From contig JAOUIA010000020.1 in NCBI GenBank assembly GCA_029884335.1, positions 1 to 57,362 of the forward strand: a stretch of 57,362 bases of DNA, read 5' to 3'. Origin of the DNA: Betaproteobacteria bacterium (GTDB lineage: Bacteria > Pseudomonadota > Gammaproteobacteria > Burkholderiales > Casimicrobiaceae). A program made the translations under genes and the position numbers. The notes below the pieces were generated by a model, which saw nothing but the letters and a program-made list of their open reading frames with translations, searched no databases and was not told the DNA's origin. The first letter of the stretch is position 1. The number at the start of each line of letters is the position of its first letter. Positions 23,847 to 34,385 of the stretch are shown piece after piece.

Positions 23847-25901
23847 CTACGCGCCGCCGCGCAGCGCGACCGGCGCCGGCAGCACTTCCACTGCGCGTTT
23901 GAGCGTCGCGAGCAGCGCTTCGCGCTCGCGCGCCGGCACGCTGGCGTAGCGCAGCCGCGCGTAGGCCTCGCCGATGGCGCCGAAGGCGATCGCGTAGTCG
24001 GGCCAGCGGCGGCTCGCGCGCGTGGTGTAGGCGAGCGGGCCTTCGTGCGCCTCGCGCGGCAGGCCGGCGCGCGCGAGCCTCGCGCAGACCTCGGACCACA
24101 GCACCGCGCTTCGCTCGCGGCGCCCGCGCCGCCACGCCAGCCAGCCGAGCACCACGCCCATCCACGCGGCGCCGGCGATGGCGATGGCGCCGACCGCCTG
24201 GCCCGGCAGCGCAGGGTCGAGGCGGAGCCAACGCCATACGTCGCGCTGGCGGGTGGCGTCGAAGCCGACGACGTTGCGCCGCCACGCGTGGTTCAGCGCG
24301 TCGAAGAGGAGCTGCGCGTCCTTGAGGAAGCCCGCGTCGAGCCGCGCGAACAGCGGCAACTCGAGCGCGTCGGGTAGCGCACCCGAGATGCCGGACTCGA
24401 TGCGCAGCGGCGACACCGCGCCGGTGGGATCGAAGCGCCGCCACTGCCCGTCGACGATCGCCTCGACCCACGCGTGCGCATCCGACTGGCGCACGATCAG
24501 GTAGTTGCCGCGGCGGTTGAACTCGCCGCCCTGGTAGCCGGTCACCACGCGTGCCGGGATGCCGGCCGCGCGCAGCAGTACCGCGAACGCGCTCGCATAG
24601 TGCTCGCAGAAGCCGCGCCGCGACTCGAACAGGAAGCCGTCGACCGGGTCGCGCGCGTGGATCGTTCCCGGCGCGAGCGTGTAGGTGAAAGGATTGTCGC
24701 GGAAGTGCGCGAGCACGGCCTCGACGTACGCGGCGTCGTCGGCGTGGCGCTCGCGCAGTTGCGCCGCCAGCGCGCGCGTGCGCGGGTTCGCCTCCGGCGG
24801 CAGGCGCAGGTTCTCCATCGCGTCGCGCGGCAATGCGGGATGACTGTCGGCGAGCTGCGAGCGCTGGCGGTAGCGCAGCACCTGCCCGACGGGCCGGCGG
24901 GCCACCAGCTGGCGGTCGCGCGAGACGACGACGTCCCCCGGGGACGTGTCGGTCGACATCTCCGGCAGCGCGGAGGGCAGCTCGAGGGCGAACAGCCACG
25001 GCCGATCGTTGGGCTCGAGGGTGATCGTGTACTCGACGCTGCGCACGCCCGCGGTGGGCAGGCCCCCGTCGGGCCGCACGAACGAAGCCGACCACGTGCG
25101 GCCGTCGAAGCGCGACATCACAGGGCCCCGCCAGTAGCGCTGCGCCGGCGGCGGCGGCGCGCCGGCGAAGTCTGCGCGCAACGCAACCGAGTCCTCCTGC
25201 GTCAGCTCGGCGATCATGCCCGGCGACATCGTGTCGGAGAGACCGGTGGTCGCGCGCGCGCCCTGCGGCACGCCCCACAGGGGGCCGGCGATGCGCGGGA
25301 ACAGGACGAACAGCAGCAGTGCGATCGGCAGGCCCTGCAGCATCATCGCGCCGGCCTGCGCGACGGCACGCCGCGGTGCGGCGGCCGCCACCGCGAGAGG
25401 CGTCCGTGCGGCCAGCGCGGCAAGCGTCGCGCCGAGCAGCAGCAACGCCGGCAGCGCCGCGGCGGCGGCCAGGGGCGACTGCCCGAACAGGAACGGCGTG
25501 ATGGCCAGGAACGCGGCGAGGCACACCAGCAGCGTGCCGTCACGCACGGTGCGCGACTCGAGGAACTTGACGCCGACCAGCACGTACAGGAACGCGACCG
25601 ACGGATCGCGACCGAGCAGGTAGCCGTAGCTCGCGCGCAACAGTGCGGCGATGGCGACGGCGAAGATCACGAGCGCCCACGACGGTATGCGCGCGACGGA
25701 CGCCCCCGGCCGCGCGCGGTCGCGGGAGGCAAGCCACAGCCGCAGCGCGACGAGCGCGCAGCCGAGCACAGCGATCCAGATCGGCACGTGCAGCGCCTGC
25801 GGCAGCTGCGCGGCGAGGATCGCCGCGCCGAGCCACCCGCTCTGCGTCGACGTGAGCGGGGCGGCGGGCGGGCCCTTGCGGCGCAGGCGAGGCAACTTCA
25901 T
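23847..25901 (-). CDS. TgpA-type transmembrane transglutaminase-like protein (DUF3488 + transglutaminase)
   Basis: Inner-membrane protein of 684 aa. Hydrophobic helices fill residues ~20-200 (DUF3488 part). A periplasmic transglutaminase-like domain (about 390-480) carries the triad: Cys in [14 protein letters not shown], His in DAHAWVEA, Asp in RFDPTGAV. A further helix at about 555 and a cytoplasmic DUF4129-like tail follow. Its ATG overlaps the stop of the DUF58 gene (ATGA), making it the third gene of a moxR-DUF58-tgpA operon. In Pseudomonas TgpA is essential, but its substrate is not firmly known. Confidence 0.92.
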   Translation of the reverse strand: MKLPRLRRKGPPAAPLTSTQSGWLGAAILAAQLPQALHVPIWIAVLGCALVALRLWLASRDRARPGASVARIPSWALVIFAVAIAALLRASYGYLLGRDPSVAFLYVLVGVKFLESRTVRDGTLLVCLAAFLAITPFLFGQSPLAAAAALPALLLLGATLAALAARTPLAVAAAAPRRAVAQAGAMMLQGLPIALLLFVLFPRIAGPLWGVPQGARATTGLSDTMSPGMIAELTQEDSVALRADFAGAPPPPAQRYWRGPVMSRFDGRTWSASFVRPDGGLPTAGVRSVEYTITLEPNDRPWLFALELPSALPEMSTDTSPGDVVVSRDRQLVARRPVGQVLRYRQRSQLADSHPALPRDAMENLRLPPEANPRTRALAAQLRERHADDAAYVEAVLAHFRDNPFTYTLAPGTIHARDPVDGFLFESRRGFCEHYASAFAVLLRAAGIPARVVTGYQGGEFNRRGNYLIVRQSDAHAWVEAIVDGQWRRFDPTGAVSPLRIESGISGALPDALELPLFARLDAGFLKDAQLLFDALNHAWRRNVVGFDATRQRDVWRWLRLDPALPGQAVGAIAIAGAAWMGVVLGWLAWRRGRRERSAVLWSEVCARLARAGLPREAHEGPLAYTTRASRRWPDYAIAFGAIGEAYARLRYASVPAREREALLATLKRAVEVLPAPVALRGGA

Positions 25902-26884
25902 GGCAGGCCGTGCAAGGCGAGCGCGGTCAGCGCTTCGCGCCGGTGCTCGCGGCCCATGCCGGCCGCCACGCGCCGCTGCGGCAGCACGACCGCGCAGGGG
26001 CGCGCGGCGCGCTCGCAGGCCAGCACCCAGGCGCACAGCCGCTCGAGCCTCCGCTCGGCGTCGAGCGAGGCGGGCAGCGCGGCGAAGTCGAGCACGACCT
26101 CGCCGGCGTCGCCGCCGCCGCCCTCGAACGCCTTCGTGTACCAGCCCGCGCCGCGCGCGACCGACTTCCACGCCACGCGCTGCAGCGGGTCGCCGTGCTG
26201 GTAGCCGCGCAACCCGGCGAGGTCGCCGTCGTCGTGGCGCAGCGAGCCTGGCGCGTCGGATACGCCCTGCGGCGCCGGGAGGGGCGGCGCGCCGGCCTCC
26301 GGCGCCGGGTACGCGAGTCCTTCGGCGGGAAAGTGCACGTAGGCCCATCCGCGCCACAGCCCGAGCGGAAAGTCCGACGAGAGCGTCACGCGGCCGAGCG
26401 CGACGCGTCCGCGGCGCGGCGCGGCGACCTCGACGACGGCCTGGGCATTCGCGTCGCCGGCGACGTCCAGAGGAGCGGGAGTCCCGTCGCGTGTCTCGAC
26501 CACGATGCCGCAGCGCTCGCGTCCGTCGCCGTCGAGGTGCAACGTGAACGGGATGCTGCCGCCGGCGAACGTCTCGCCCGCGGCGCCGGGGCGCACGCGC
26601 AGGCCGGCGAGGTTGCGGAACGTGTGCAGGAGCGCGGCGGCGCACAGTCCCGCGAGCGCGAACGCGACGAGAAAGCCGAGCGCGAGGCCGTAGTTGAGCG
26701 AGGTGACGATCATCGTCGCGATCGTCGCGATGAACGCGAGGCCGCGGCGCGTGGGCAGGATGTAGATCCGCGAGTGGCGCAGCACGACCTCGCCGCGGTC
26801 GGCGGGCGCGCTGCGGAAGACGCGCTCGCGCCAGCGCGCGATGGGCCCCCCTGTCGCGGGCAGGCCTTGCGAAACGACCGCCAT
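25898..26884 (-). CDS. DUF58 domain protein
   Basis: A 328-residue protein with two N-terminal membrane helices (about 50-95, [25 protein letters not shown]) and a DUF58 region with the diagnostic [20 protein letters not shown] (about 235-255). Such proteins accompany MoxR ATPases and resemble von Willebrand A-type adaptors. The start at 26884 follows the moxR stop by 11 bp, and the stop overlaps the transglutaminase start. The role is probably to link the MoxR ATPase to an envelope target; this is inference from the conserved gene order. Confidence 0.9.
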   Translation of the reverse strand: MAVVSQGLPATGGPIARWRERVFRSAPADRGEVVLRHSRIYILPTRRGLAFIATIATMIVTSLNYGLALGFLVAFALAGLCAAALLHTFRNLAGLRVRPGAAGETFAGGSIPFTLHLDGDGRERCGIVVETRDGTPAPLDVAGDANAQAVVEVAAPRRGRVALGRVTLSSDFPLGLWRGWAYVHFPAEGLAYPAPEAGAPPLPAPQGVSDAPGSLRHDDGDLAGLRGYQHGDPLQRVAWKSVARGAGWYTKAFEGGGGDAGEVVLDFAALPASLDAERRLERLCAWVLACERAARPCAVVLPQRRVAAGMGREHRREALTALALHGLP

Positions 26885-26895
26885 CGCCGGCGGAA

Positions 26896-27846
26896 TCAGG
26901 GCAGCGGGACCGCGCGGACCAGCGCCTGCGCCTGCAACGCGCCGGCCCGCGCGCCGCCGGCGAGCCGGTGGCCTGCGACGGCCGGGAACACCGCCTGCAC
27001 GTCCTCGGGCAGCACCATCGGCCGCGCGGCGACGAGCGCGTGCGCGCGCGCGGCAGCGAGCAGCATCAGGCCGGCACGAGGCGACAGCCCGCGGCGCGCG
27101 CCGGCGTCGGCGCCGCCCGCGCCGCGACTGGCCGCGAGGAGCGCCTGCACGTAGTCGAGCAGCGCGGGCGCGACGTGGACGCTGCCCGCCTCGCGCTGCC
27201 ACTCGGCGAGCGTGGGCGGGTCGGCGAGCGCGGGCATCTCCGCGATCTTCGCGCGCCGGTCGCCTCCGGAGAGCAGCTCGCGCTCGGCGCCGGGATCGGG
27301 ATAGCCGATCTCGATGGCCATGAGGAAGCGGTCGAGCTGCGACTCGGGCAGCGGGTACGCGCCGATCTGCTCGGTGGGATTCTGCGTGGCGATGACGAAG
27401 AACGGCTCGGGCAGCTTGCGCGTCTGGCCGTCGAGCGACACCTGGCGCTCTTCCATCGCCTCGAGCAGCGCGCTCTGCGTCTTCGGCGGCGCGCGGTTGA
27501 TCTCGTCGGCGAGCACGACCGAGTTGAACACCGGGCCGGGGTGGAAGCGGAACGCCTGCGCGCGCTCGTCGAACACCGACACGCCGAGCACGTCGGCGGG
27601 CAGCAGGTCGCTGGTGAACTGGATGCGCGAGTAGCGCAGGCCGAGGGTTGCCGCCAGCGCGTGGGCGAGCGTCGACTTGCCCACACCGGGGATGTCCTCG
27701 ATCAGCAGGTGGCCGCGGGCGAGGAGGCACGCGAGCGCCAGCTTGAGCGGCGCTTCCTTCCCCACGACGATGGCGGCGAGCTGCTGGTGGACGGCAGCGA
27801 GCTTCGCGGCGGTGGGGACGTTCTGGGAGGCGGGGCGGAGGGTCAT
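26896..27846 (-). CDS. MoxR family AAA+ ATPase
   Basis: A 316-residue AAA+ ATPase thought to act as a chaperone for maturation of metal-dependent or envelope complexes. Seen: Walker [12 protein letters not shown] at about 51-61, the MoxR signature [15 protein letters not shown], Walker [28 protein letters not shown], sensor 1 [26 protein letters not shown], and the C-terminal lid with SPRAGLMLL. It is first in the operon with DUF58 and the transglutaminase. The start is ATG at 27844-27846, with the HDAC-family gene divergent from it. Confidence 0.95.
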   Translation of the reverse strand: MTLRPASQNVPTAAKLAAVHQQLAAIVVGKEAPLKLALACLLARGHLLIEDIPGVGKSTLAHALAATLGLRYSRIQFTSDLLPADVLGVSVFDERAQAFRFHPGPVFNSVVLADEINRAPPKTQSALLEAMEERQVSLDGQTRKLPEPFFVIATQNPTEQIGAYPLPESQLDRFLMAIEIGYPDPGAERELLSGGDRRAKIAEMPALADPPTLAEWQREAGSVHVAPALLDYVQALLAASRGAGGADAGARRGLSPRAGLMLLAAARAHALVAARPMVLPEDVQAVFPAVAGHRLAGGARAGALQAQALVRAVPLP

Positions 27847-28052
27847 CGCGCGAGAGCGTTTCCTTGCAGGCCGAATGTAGCGGCCGGTGGGCGGCTCGTC
27901 AGCACCGGCGGGCGCGGGTTACACTCCGTCCGGCGGCTGCCGGGGCGCTGCGGGGTTTCGGAAGGCCGGGTTTCCCGGCGGCGCCGAGGCTTCCGGGCGA
28001 TCGGGGGCAGGCGCTCGCAGGCTCCCTTCACCCGCAGACCGCGCCTCCGGCC

Positions 28053-28976
28053 GTGCCCACCGCCTACATCTCGCACCCGTCGTTCCTGCTGCACGACATG
28101 GGGCCGTACCATCCGGAGTGCCCGGGCCGGCTGGCGGCCATCGGCGACCGGCTGATCGCCTCCGGGATCGACGCCTACCTGCTCCACTACACCGCGCCCG
28201 CCGCCACGCGCGAGCAGCTCGCGAGGGTGCACGGCGACGCGTACATCGACGAGATCGAGGCGGCCTCGCCCGACCACGGCCTGCACTTCGTCGATCCGGA
28301 CACGGCGCTGTGCCCGCACTCGCTCACCGCGGCGAGGCACGCGGCGGGCGCGGCCGTGATGGCCGTCGACCTCGTGCTCTCCGGCGAGTGCACGTCGGCG
28401 TTCTGCGCCGTGCGGCCGCCCGGGCACCACGCCGAGCGGCGCCGCGCGATGGGCTTCTGCCTCTTCAACAACGTCGCGGTCGGCGCGGCGCACGCGCTGG
28501 AGGCGCACGGCCTCGAGCGCGTGGCGATCGTCGACTTCGACGTGCACCACGGCAACGGCACCGAGGACATCTTCGCCGGCGACGCCCGCGTGCTGATGGC
28601 GTCGACGTTCCAGCACCCGCTGTATCCGTATTCCGGCACGAAGCCGCTGGGCCCGAACATGATCAACGTGCCGCTGTCGCCCGGCAGCGGCAGCGAGGCG
28701 TTCCGCCGCGCGGTGACCGAGCAGTGGCTGCCGGCGCTCGACGCGCACCGGCCGCAGCTCCTGTTCATCAGCGCGGGCTTCGACGCGCACCGCGAGGACC
28801 CGCTCGCGGAGCTGAAGCTCGTCGACGAGGACTACGCGTGGGTGACCCGCGAGCTGGCCGGCGTGGCCGCCCGCCACTGCCAGGGACGCGTGGTCTCCAC
28901 CCTCGAAGGCGGCTACTCGCTCTCGGCGCTGGGCCGCTCGGCCGCGGAGCACGTGCGGGTGTTCGTCGGGGCGTGA
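28053..28976 (+). CDS. Histone deacetylase family (class II HDAC-like / acetylpolyamine amidohydrolase) protein
   Basis: Zinc hydrolase of 307 aa that probably removes acyl groups from amines. All active-site parts are present: HDMGPYHPECPGRLAAI, the His pair in RPPGHHAERRRAMGFC, zinc ligands in IVDFDVHHGNGTEDIF, SAGFDAHREDPLAEL, and the catalytic Tyr in STLEGGYSL. The GTG at 28053 (VPTAYISHPSFLLHD) fits the family start. Further in-frame sequence upstream is Arg/Gly-rich and not conserved. The stop overlaps the start of the Rieske gene. The substrate is unknown; bacterial members act on acetylated polyamines or related amides. Confidence 0.9.
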   Translation: MPTAYISHPSFLLHDMGPYHPECPGRLAAIGDRLIASGIDAYLLHYTAPAATREQLARVHGDAYIDEIEAASPDHGLHFVDPDTALCPHSLTAARHAAGAAVMAVDLVLSGECTSAFCAVRPPGHHAERRRAMGFCLFNNVAVGAAHALEAHGLERVAIVDFDVHHGNGTEDIFAGDARVLMASTFQHPLYPYSGTKPLGPNMINVPLSPGSGSEAFRRAVTEQWLPALDAHRPQLLFISAGFDAHREDPLAELKLVDEDYAWVTRELAGVAARHCQGRVVSTLEGGYSLSALGRSAAEHVRVFVGA

Positions 28977-29674
28977 AGCGCCGCGAGTTCCTCGGTTCCT
29001 GCGCCGCGCTCGGCGGCGCGGCGGCGCTCTCCGCGATGGAGGAGGCGTGGGCGCAGGCGTCGCCGAAGCGCTACGAGCGCGCGCGGCTCGTCGACGCGCG
29101 CGGGCGGCCGCTGCGCGCGCGCGAGCTCGCGGCGGAGACGAACTTCGTCTTCCACTATCCCTACGTCTCGACGCCGTGCTTCCTGCTCAAGCTGCGCCGC
29201 CCGGTGGTCGCCCCGTCCACGCTCAAGCGCGAGGACGGCGCCGCGTACGCGTGGACCGGCGGCGTCGGGAAGGAGCGGGACGTCGTCGCGTTCTCGGCGA
29301 TCTGCGCGCACCGGCTCGCCTACCCGACGCGCGAGGTCTCGTTCATCCGCTACCAGAAGGACCGCTCGTCGACGTCGTCCGGCGCGGTGATCCACTGCTG
29401 CGCCGACCACAGTGTCTACGATCCGGCACAGGGCGCCCGCGTGGTGTCGGGCCCGGCGCCGCAGCCGCTCGCCGCGGTGCTGCTCGAGCACGACGCGGCG
29501 ACCGACGAGCTCGCCGCCGTGGGCACCGTCGGCCCCGAGCAGTTCGAGGCGTTCTTCGAGAAGTACGCGGTCAAGCTCGGCTTCGAGTACCAGGGCAAGG
29601 CGCGGCAGCCCGTCGGCGAGCGCAGCGAGGTTCGCGAACTTGCCGCCTACTGCCGGCAGACCATCCAGTGCTAG
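28973..29674 (+). CDS. Tat-exported Rieske [2Fe-2S] protein
   Basis: A 233-residue protein starting at a GTG that overlaps the upstream stop (GTGA). The N-terminus VKRREFLGSCAALGGAAALSA is a twin-arginine signal (RREFLG), so the folded protein is exported to the periplasm or anchored on that side. Rieske ligands: C-x-H in ICAHRLAYP and C-x-x-H in CCADHSVYDP. The stretch between the two motifs is about 29 residues, longer than the 15-17 usual in bc1-type Rieske proteins, and the extra disulfide Cys of the first bc1 box is absent. The electron partner is unknown; no cytochrome gene is near. Translation is coupled to the HDAC-family gene. Confidence 0.85.
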   Translation: MKRREFLGSCAALGGAAALSAMEEAWAQASPKRYERARLVDARGRPLRARELAAETNFVFHYPYVSTPCFLLKLRRPVVAPSTLKREDGAAYAWTGGVGKERDVVAFSAICAHRLAYPTREVSFIRYQKDRSSTSSGAVIHCCADHSVYDPAQGARVVSGPAPQPLAAVLLEHDAATDELAAVGTVGPEQFEAFFEKYAVKLGFEYQGKARQPVGERSEVRELAAYCRQTIQC

Positions 29675-29801
29675 CCGGAAAGTAGGGTCAGACTCGACTT
29701 TCCGGAGAGCAACCGGAAAGCAGGGCCAGGCTCGACTATCCGTTGCAAATCCGCGCCTCGCGACCGGCAGTGCGGGGAAAGTCGAGCCCGACCCTCATTT
29801 C
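29675..29801. repeat. Compound palindromic repeat (AGGGTCAGACTCGACTTTCC family)
   Basis: The 138-bp convergent gap is filled by repeat units. CCGGAAAGT (29675-29683) and ACTTTCCGG (29697-29705) form a hairpin around AGGGTCAGACTCG. A second, diverged unit follows at 29712-29742 (CCGGAAAGCAGGGCCAGGCTC). An inverted copy lies at 29778-29801 and pairs with 29679-29702 over 24 nt with about four mismatches. The core is related to the elements at 1565 and 19439. It looks like a REP cluster and could act as a bidirectional transcript end. Confidence 0.7.
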
Positions 29802-29812
29802 GGACCCTCATT

Positions 29813-30181
29813 TCAGGGCAGCAGCAGCGCGGCAACGACGCGCCGCCCCTCGGCAGCGACGATGTTGTAGGTGCGCGCAGCGGCTCCCGTGTCCATGACC
29901 TCGACGCCGACGCGAGCGCCGGTGAGGGGGGCGTAGAGGCGGGGATGTGGGAAGCGCAATCGCGCGCCGGTGCCGAGCAGCACGATTTCGGGGTTCAGCG
30001 CAGCGATGGCCTCGAATTCGGCAGCGGTGAGCCCCTCGAAGCCGCCGGCGGCCCACGGCGTGACGATGGCATCGGGCGCGAGCAGGAAACTCGCGCGATG
30101 CTCCGCCTCGTTCACGCGAACCCAGCCCGGGCCGGTTGCCGTGACGCGATGGCCCTCGCCGATCGAGAGGTGGAACTTCAT
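29813..30181 (-). CDS. Mth938 / NDUFAF3-like domain protein
   Basis: A 122-residue protein of the Mth938 fold (formerly DUF498). Seen: the central LNPEIVLLGTGARLRFPHP and the C-terminal VEVMDTGAAARTYNIVAAEGRRVVAALLLP, the signature of the family that includes the mitochondrial complex I assembly factor NDUFAF3. Most members have Cys in the TGAACRTYN position; here it is Ala. The ATG at 30179-30181 (MKFHLSIGEGHRV) fits the family. Longer in-frame extensions are unconserved. It is divergent from the aminotransferase gene; its precise role in bacteria is unknown. Confidence 0.88.
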   Translation of the reverse strand: MKFHLSIGEGHRVTATGPGWVRVNEAEHRASFLLAPDAIVTPWAAGGFEGLTAAEFEAIAALNPEIVLLGTGARLRFPHPRLYAPLTGARVGVEVMDTGAAARTYNIVAAEGRRVVAALLLP

Positions 30182-30241
30182 CGACGCACGCCAAGTCGCA
30201 TCGGGAAAGCGACAGGCGGTTCGCCCAAGCCGATTGTTGCG

Positions 30242-30271
30242 TTGCAGCAAGTCATGGTTTTCGCATAGGAT
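30242..30271 (+). promoter_or_regulatory. Candidate promoter of the aminotransferase-hom-thrC run
   Basis: TTGCAG (30242-30247), an 18-bp spacer and TAGGAT (30266-30271) lie about 80 bp before the ATG at 30354. Transcription from near 30278 excludes longer in-frame protein starts upstream of it. Confidence 0.4.
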
Positions 30272-30353
30272 TCTACCTTTGCCCGCCGCGGCCGACGCTC
30301 CGGCTGCCGGGGTTGCCGGGCCGGCTCCCGCGCCTGCGCCCGAAAGCGCCGAC

Positions 30354-31586
30354 ATGTCCTCGCCTTCCCCCGTTCGCAAGTCCACCAAGCTCGCCAACGT
30401 CTGCTACGACATCCGCGGGCCGGTGCTCGCCCGCGCCAGGGTGATGGAGGAGGAGGGGCACCGGATCATCAAGCTCAACATCGGCAACCTCGCGCCGTTC
30501 GGCTTCGACACGCCCGACGAGGTCCGCCACGACGTGATCGTGAACCTGCCGCAGGCCTCGGGGTACTCCGACTCGCTCGGGCTGTTCGCCGCGCGCAAGG
30601 CGATCATGCAGTACACGCAGCAGAAGGGCATCGCCGGGGTCGAGCTCGACGACGTCTTCGTGGGCAACGGCGTCTCCGAGCTGATCGTGATGTCGATGCA
30701 GGGCCTGCTCGAGGACGGCGACGAGATCCTCGTGCCGGCGCCCGACTACCCGCTGTGGACCGCCGCCGTGAGCCTCGCCGGCGGCCGCGCCGTGCACTAC
30801 CTGTGCGACGAGGGCGCCGGGTGGCTGCCGGACCTCGTCGACATCCGCAGCAAGATCACGCCGCGCACGCGCGGCATCGTGCTGATCAACCCGAACAACC
30901 CGACCGGCGCGCTGTACCCCACCGACCTGCTGCGCGAGATCGTCGGCATCGCGCGGCAGCACCAGCTGATCGTGTTCGCCGACGAGATCTACGACAAGAC
31001 GCTCTACGACGGCAACACGCACACGTCGGTCGCCTCGCTCGCCGACGACCTGCTGTTCGTGACGTTCAACGGCCTGTCGAAGAACTACCGCGCCTGCGGC
31101 TACCGCAGCGGCTGGATGGTGCTCTCCGGGGCGAAGCGCAACGCGCGCGACTACATCGAGGGGCTGAACATCCTCGCCTCGATGCGCCTGTGCGCCAACG
31201 TGCCCGGGCAGTTCGCGATCCAGACCGCGCTCGGCGGCTACCAGAGCATCGACGACCTCGTGGCCCCGACCGGCCGCCTCGCGCGCCAGCGCGACCTCGC
31301 CTACGGCCTGATCACCGCGATCCCCGGCGTGACCTGCGTCAAGCCGAAGGCTGCGCTCTACCTCTTTCCGCGCCTCGACCCGAAGATGTACCCGATCGAG
31401 GATGACCAGCAGTTCGTGCTCGACCTGCTCGAGACCGAGAAGGTGCTCGTCGTGCAGGGCAGCGGCTTCAACTGGCCGCACACCGACCACTTCCGCATCG
31501 TCTTCCTGCCCAACAGCGACGACCTGACGGAGGCCATCGCGCGCATTGCGCGCTTCCTCGACGCGTACCGGCGGCGGCGGGGCTGA
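30354..31586 (+). CDS. alaC: PLP-dependent aminotransferase, alanine aminotransferase type (AlaA/AlaC)
   Basis: Class I/II aminotransferase of 410 aa that most likely makes alanine from pyruvate and glutamate. Seen: RGPVLARARVMEEEGHRIIKLNIGNLAPFGF, the substrate loop SGYSDSLGLFAARKAI, VLINPNNPTGALYP, FADEIYDKTLYDG, and the PLP-lysine motif FNGLSKNYRACGYRSGWM. The sequence pattern is that of AlaA-like enzymes placed before hom and thrC in many betaproteobacteria. The ATG at 30354 is chosen because the in-frame part upstream is Ala/Pro-rich and partly precedes the candidate promoter. hom starts 61 bp downstream. Confidence 0.92.
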   Translation: MSSPSPVRKSTKLANVCYDIRGPVLARARVMEEEGHRIIKLNIGNLAPFGFDTPDEVRHDVIVNLPQASGYSDSLGLFAARKAIMQYTQQKGIAGVELDDVFVGNGVSELIVMSMQGLLEDGDEILVPAPDYPLWTAAVSLAGGRAVHYLCDEGAGWLPDLVDIRSKITPRTRGIVLINPNNPTGALYPTDLLREIVGIARQHQLIVFADEIYDKTLYDGNTHTSVASLADDLLFVTFNGLSKNYRACGYRSGWMVLSGAKRNARDYIEGLNILASMRLCANVPGQFAIQTALGGYQSIDDLVAPTGRLARQRDLAYGLITAIPGVTCVKPKAALYLFPRLDPKMYPIEDDQQFVLDLLETEKVLVVQGSGFNWPHTDHFRIVFLPNSDDLTEAIARIARFLDAYRRRRG

Positions 31587-31616
31587 TCACGATGCCGCGC
31601 GTCCCCTCACCCCTGA

Positions 31617-31639
31617 TCCCTCTCCCGGGGAGAGAGGGA
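31617..31639. repeat. Hairpin TCCCTCTC/GAGAGGGA between alaC and hom
   Basis: An 8-bp perfect stem (31617-31624 with 31632-31639) and a 7-nt loop, flanked by CCCCTCACCCCTGA. This resembles the dispersed CCCTCACCC...CCCTCTCCC...GGGAGAGGG repeat found between genes in many proteobacteria. It ends 8 bp before the hom start, so in the mRNA it would lie over the ribosome-binding region. Confidence 0.6.
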
Positions 31640-31647
31640 AAGCGAGC

Positions 31648-32960
<1,313 letters not shown>

Positions 32961-32964
<4 letters not shown>

Positions 32965-34379
32965 GGTATGTTTCCACGCGCGGCGCCTGGGCCGCGAACC
33001 CGCAGCCGTTTCGCGCCATCCTGCTCGAGGGTCTCGCGCTCGACGGCGGCCTCGCGGTGCCGGAATCGTATCCCCGCTTCTCCGCGGCGGAGCTCGACGC
33101 GATGCGCGGGCTCGACTACCGCGGCCTCGCGCTGGCGGTGCTGTCGCGCTTCTTCGACGACATCCCGGCCGTGGACCTCAAGCGGCTGATCGACGCCACG
33201 TACACGAAGGCGGCGTTCGGCAGCGACGAGATCGTGCCGCTGTCGACGCTCGCGCCGGGGCTGCACCTGCTGCACGCGAGCAACGGCCCCACGCTCGCGT
33301 TCAAGGACATCGCGCTGCAGTTGCTCGGGCGCCTGTTCGAGCACGTGCTCGGCCAGACGCAGAGCACGCTCAACATCCTCGGCGCGACCTCGGGCGACAC
33401 GGGGTCGTCGGCCGAGCACGCGTTGCTGGGCCGGCGCGGCGTGCGCGTGTTCATGCTCTCGCCGCACGGGCGCATGAGCCCGTTCCAGCAGGCGCAGATG
33501 TACTCGCTGCTCGACCCGGCGATCCACAATCTCGCGATCGAGGGCTCGTTCGACGACTGCCAGGACATCGTCAAGGCGGTGTCGGGCGACGCGGAGTTCA
33601 AGCGCCGCTACCGCATCGGCGCGGTCAACTCGATCAACTGGGCGCGCGTGGCGGCGCAGGTGGTCTACTACTTCAAGGGCTGCTTTGCTGCCACCTCGCA
33701 CGCCGGCGAGGCGGTGCAGTTCGCGGTGCCGTCGGGCAACTTCGGCAACATCCTCGCCGCGCACGTCGCGCGAGCGATGGGGCTGCCGATCGCGCGGCTG
33801 GTGCTGGCCACGAACGAGAACGACGTGCTCGACGAATTCTTCCGCACCGGCCGCTACCGTCCGCGCTCGACCGCGGAGACCAGGGCGACGTCGTCGCCGT
33901 CGATGGACATCAGCAAGGCGTCGAACTTCGAGCGCTTCGTCTTCGACGTGGTCGGCCGCGACGCGCGGGCGTTCAGGTCGCTGTGGGACTCGCTCGCGCG
34001 CGACGGCGAGATCGACTTCGCGGCGACGCCGTGGTGGCCGAAGGTGCAGCAGGCGGGCATCGTCTCCGGGCGCAGCACACACGCCGAGCGCGTGGCGACG
34101 ATCCGCGAGCTGCACGAGCGCTACGGCGTGGTCATCGACCCGCACACCGCCGACGGCGTGAAGGTCGGCCGGGAACAGGCCCTGCCCGGCGTGCCGCTGG
34201 TGTGCGTGGAAACGGCGCTGCCGGCCAAGTTCGCCGCGACGATCCGCGAGGCGATCGGGCGCGATCCCGAGCGCCCGGCGGCCTTCGTGGGGCTCGAGGA
34301 GCGGCCGCAGCGCTGCGAGGTGCTGCCGCCCGACGTCGAGCGCGTCAAGGCCTACGTCGCCGCGCACGCCGCGGCCTGA
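32961..34379 (+). CDS. thrC: Threonine synthase
   Basis: Converts O-phosphohomoserine to threonine. The GTG start at 32961 overlaps the hom stop (GTGA), so the two are translationally coupled. The 472-aa length fits the proteobacterial type. Seen: VSTRGAWAANPQPFRAILLEGLALDGGLAVPE at the N-terminus, the PLP-lysine motif NGPTLAFKDIALQLLG, ATSGDTGSSAEHALLG, and FAVPSGNFGNILAAHVARAMGLPI. The homoserine kinase gene is not in this cluster. Confidence 0.97.
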
Positions 34380-34385
34380 ACAGCG

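Noticed and set aside
27920-27925. TACACT as a -10 for the HDAC-family gene
   Set aside because: No -35 at 16-18 bp and a leader over 120 nt; not better than chance in this sequence.
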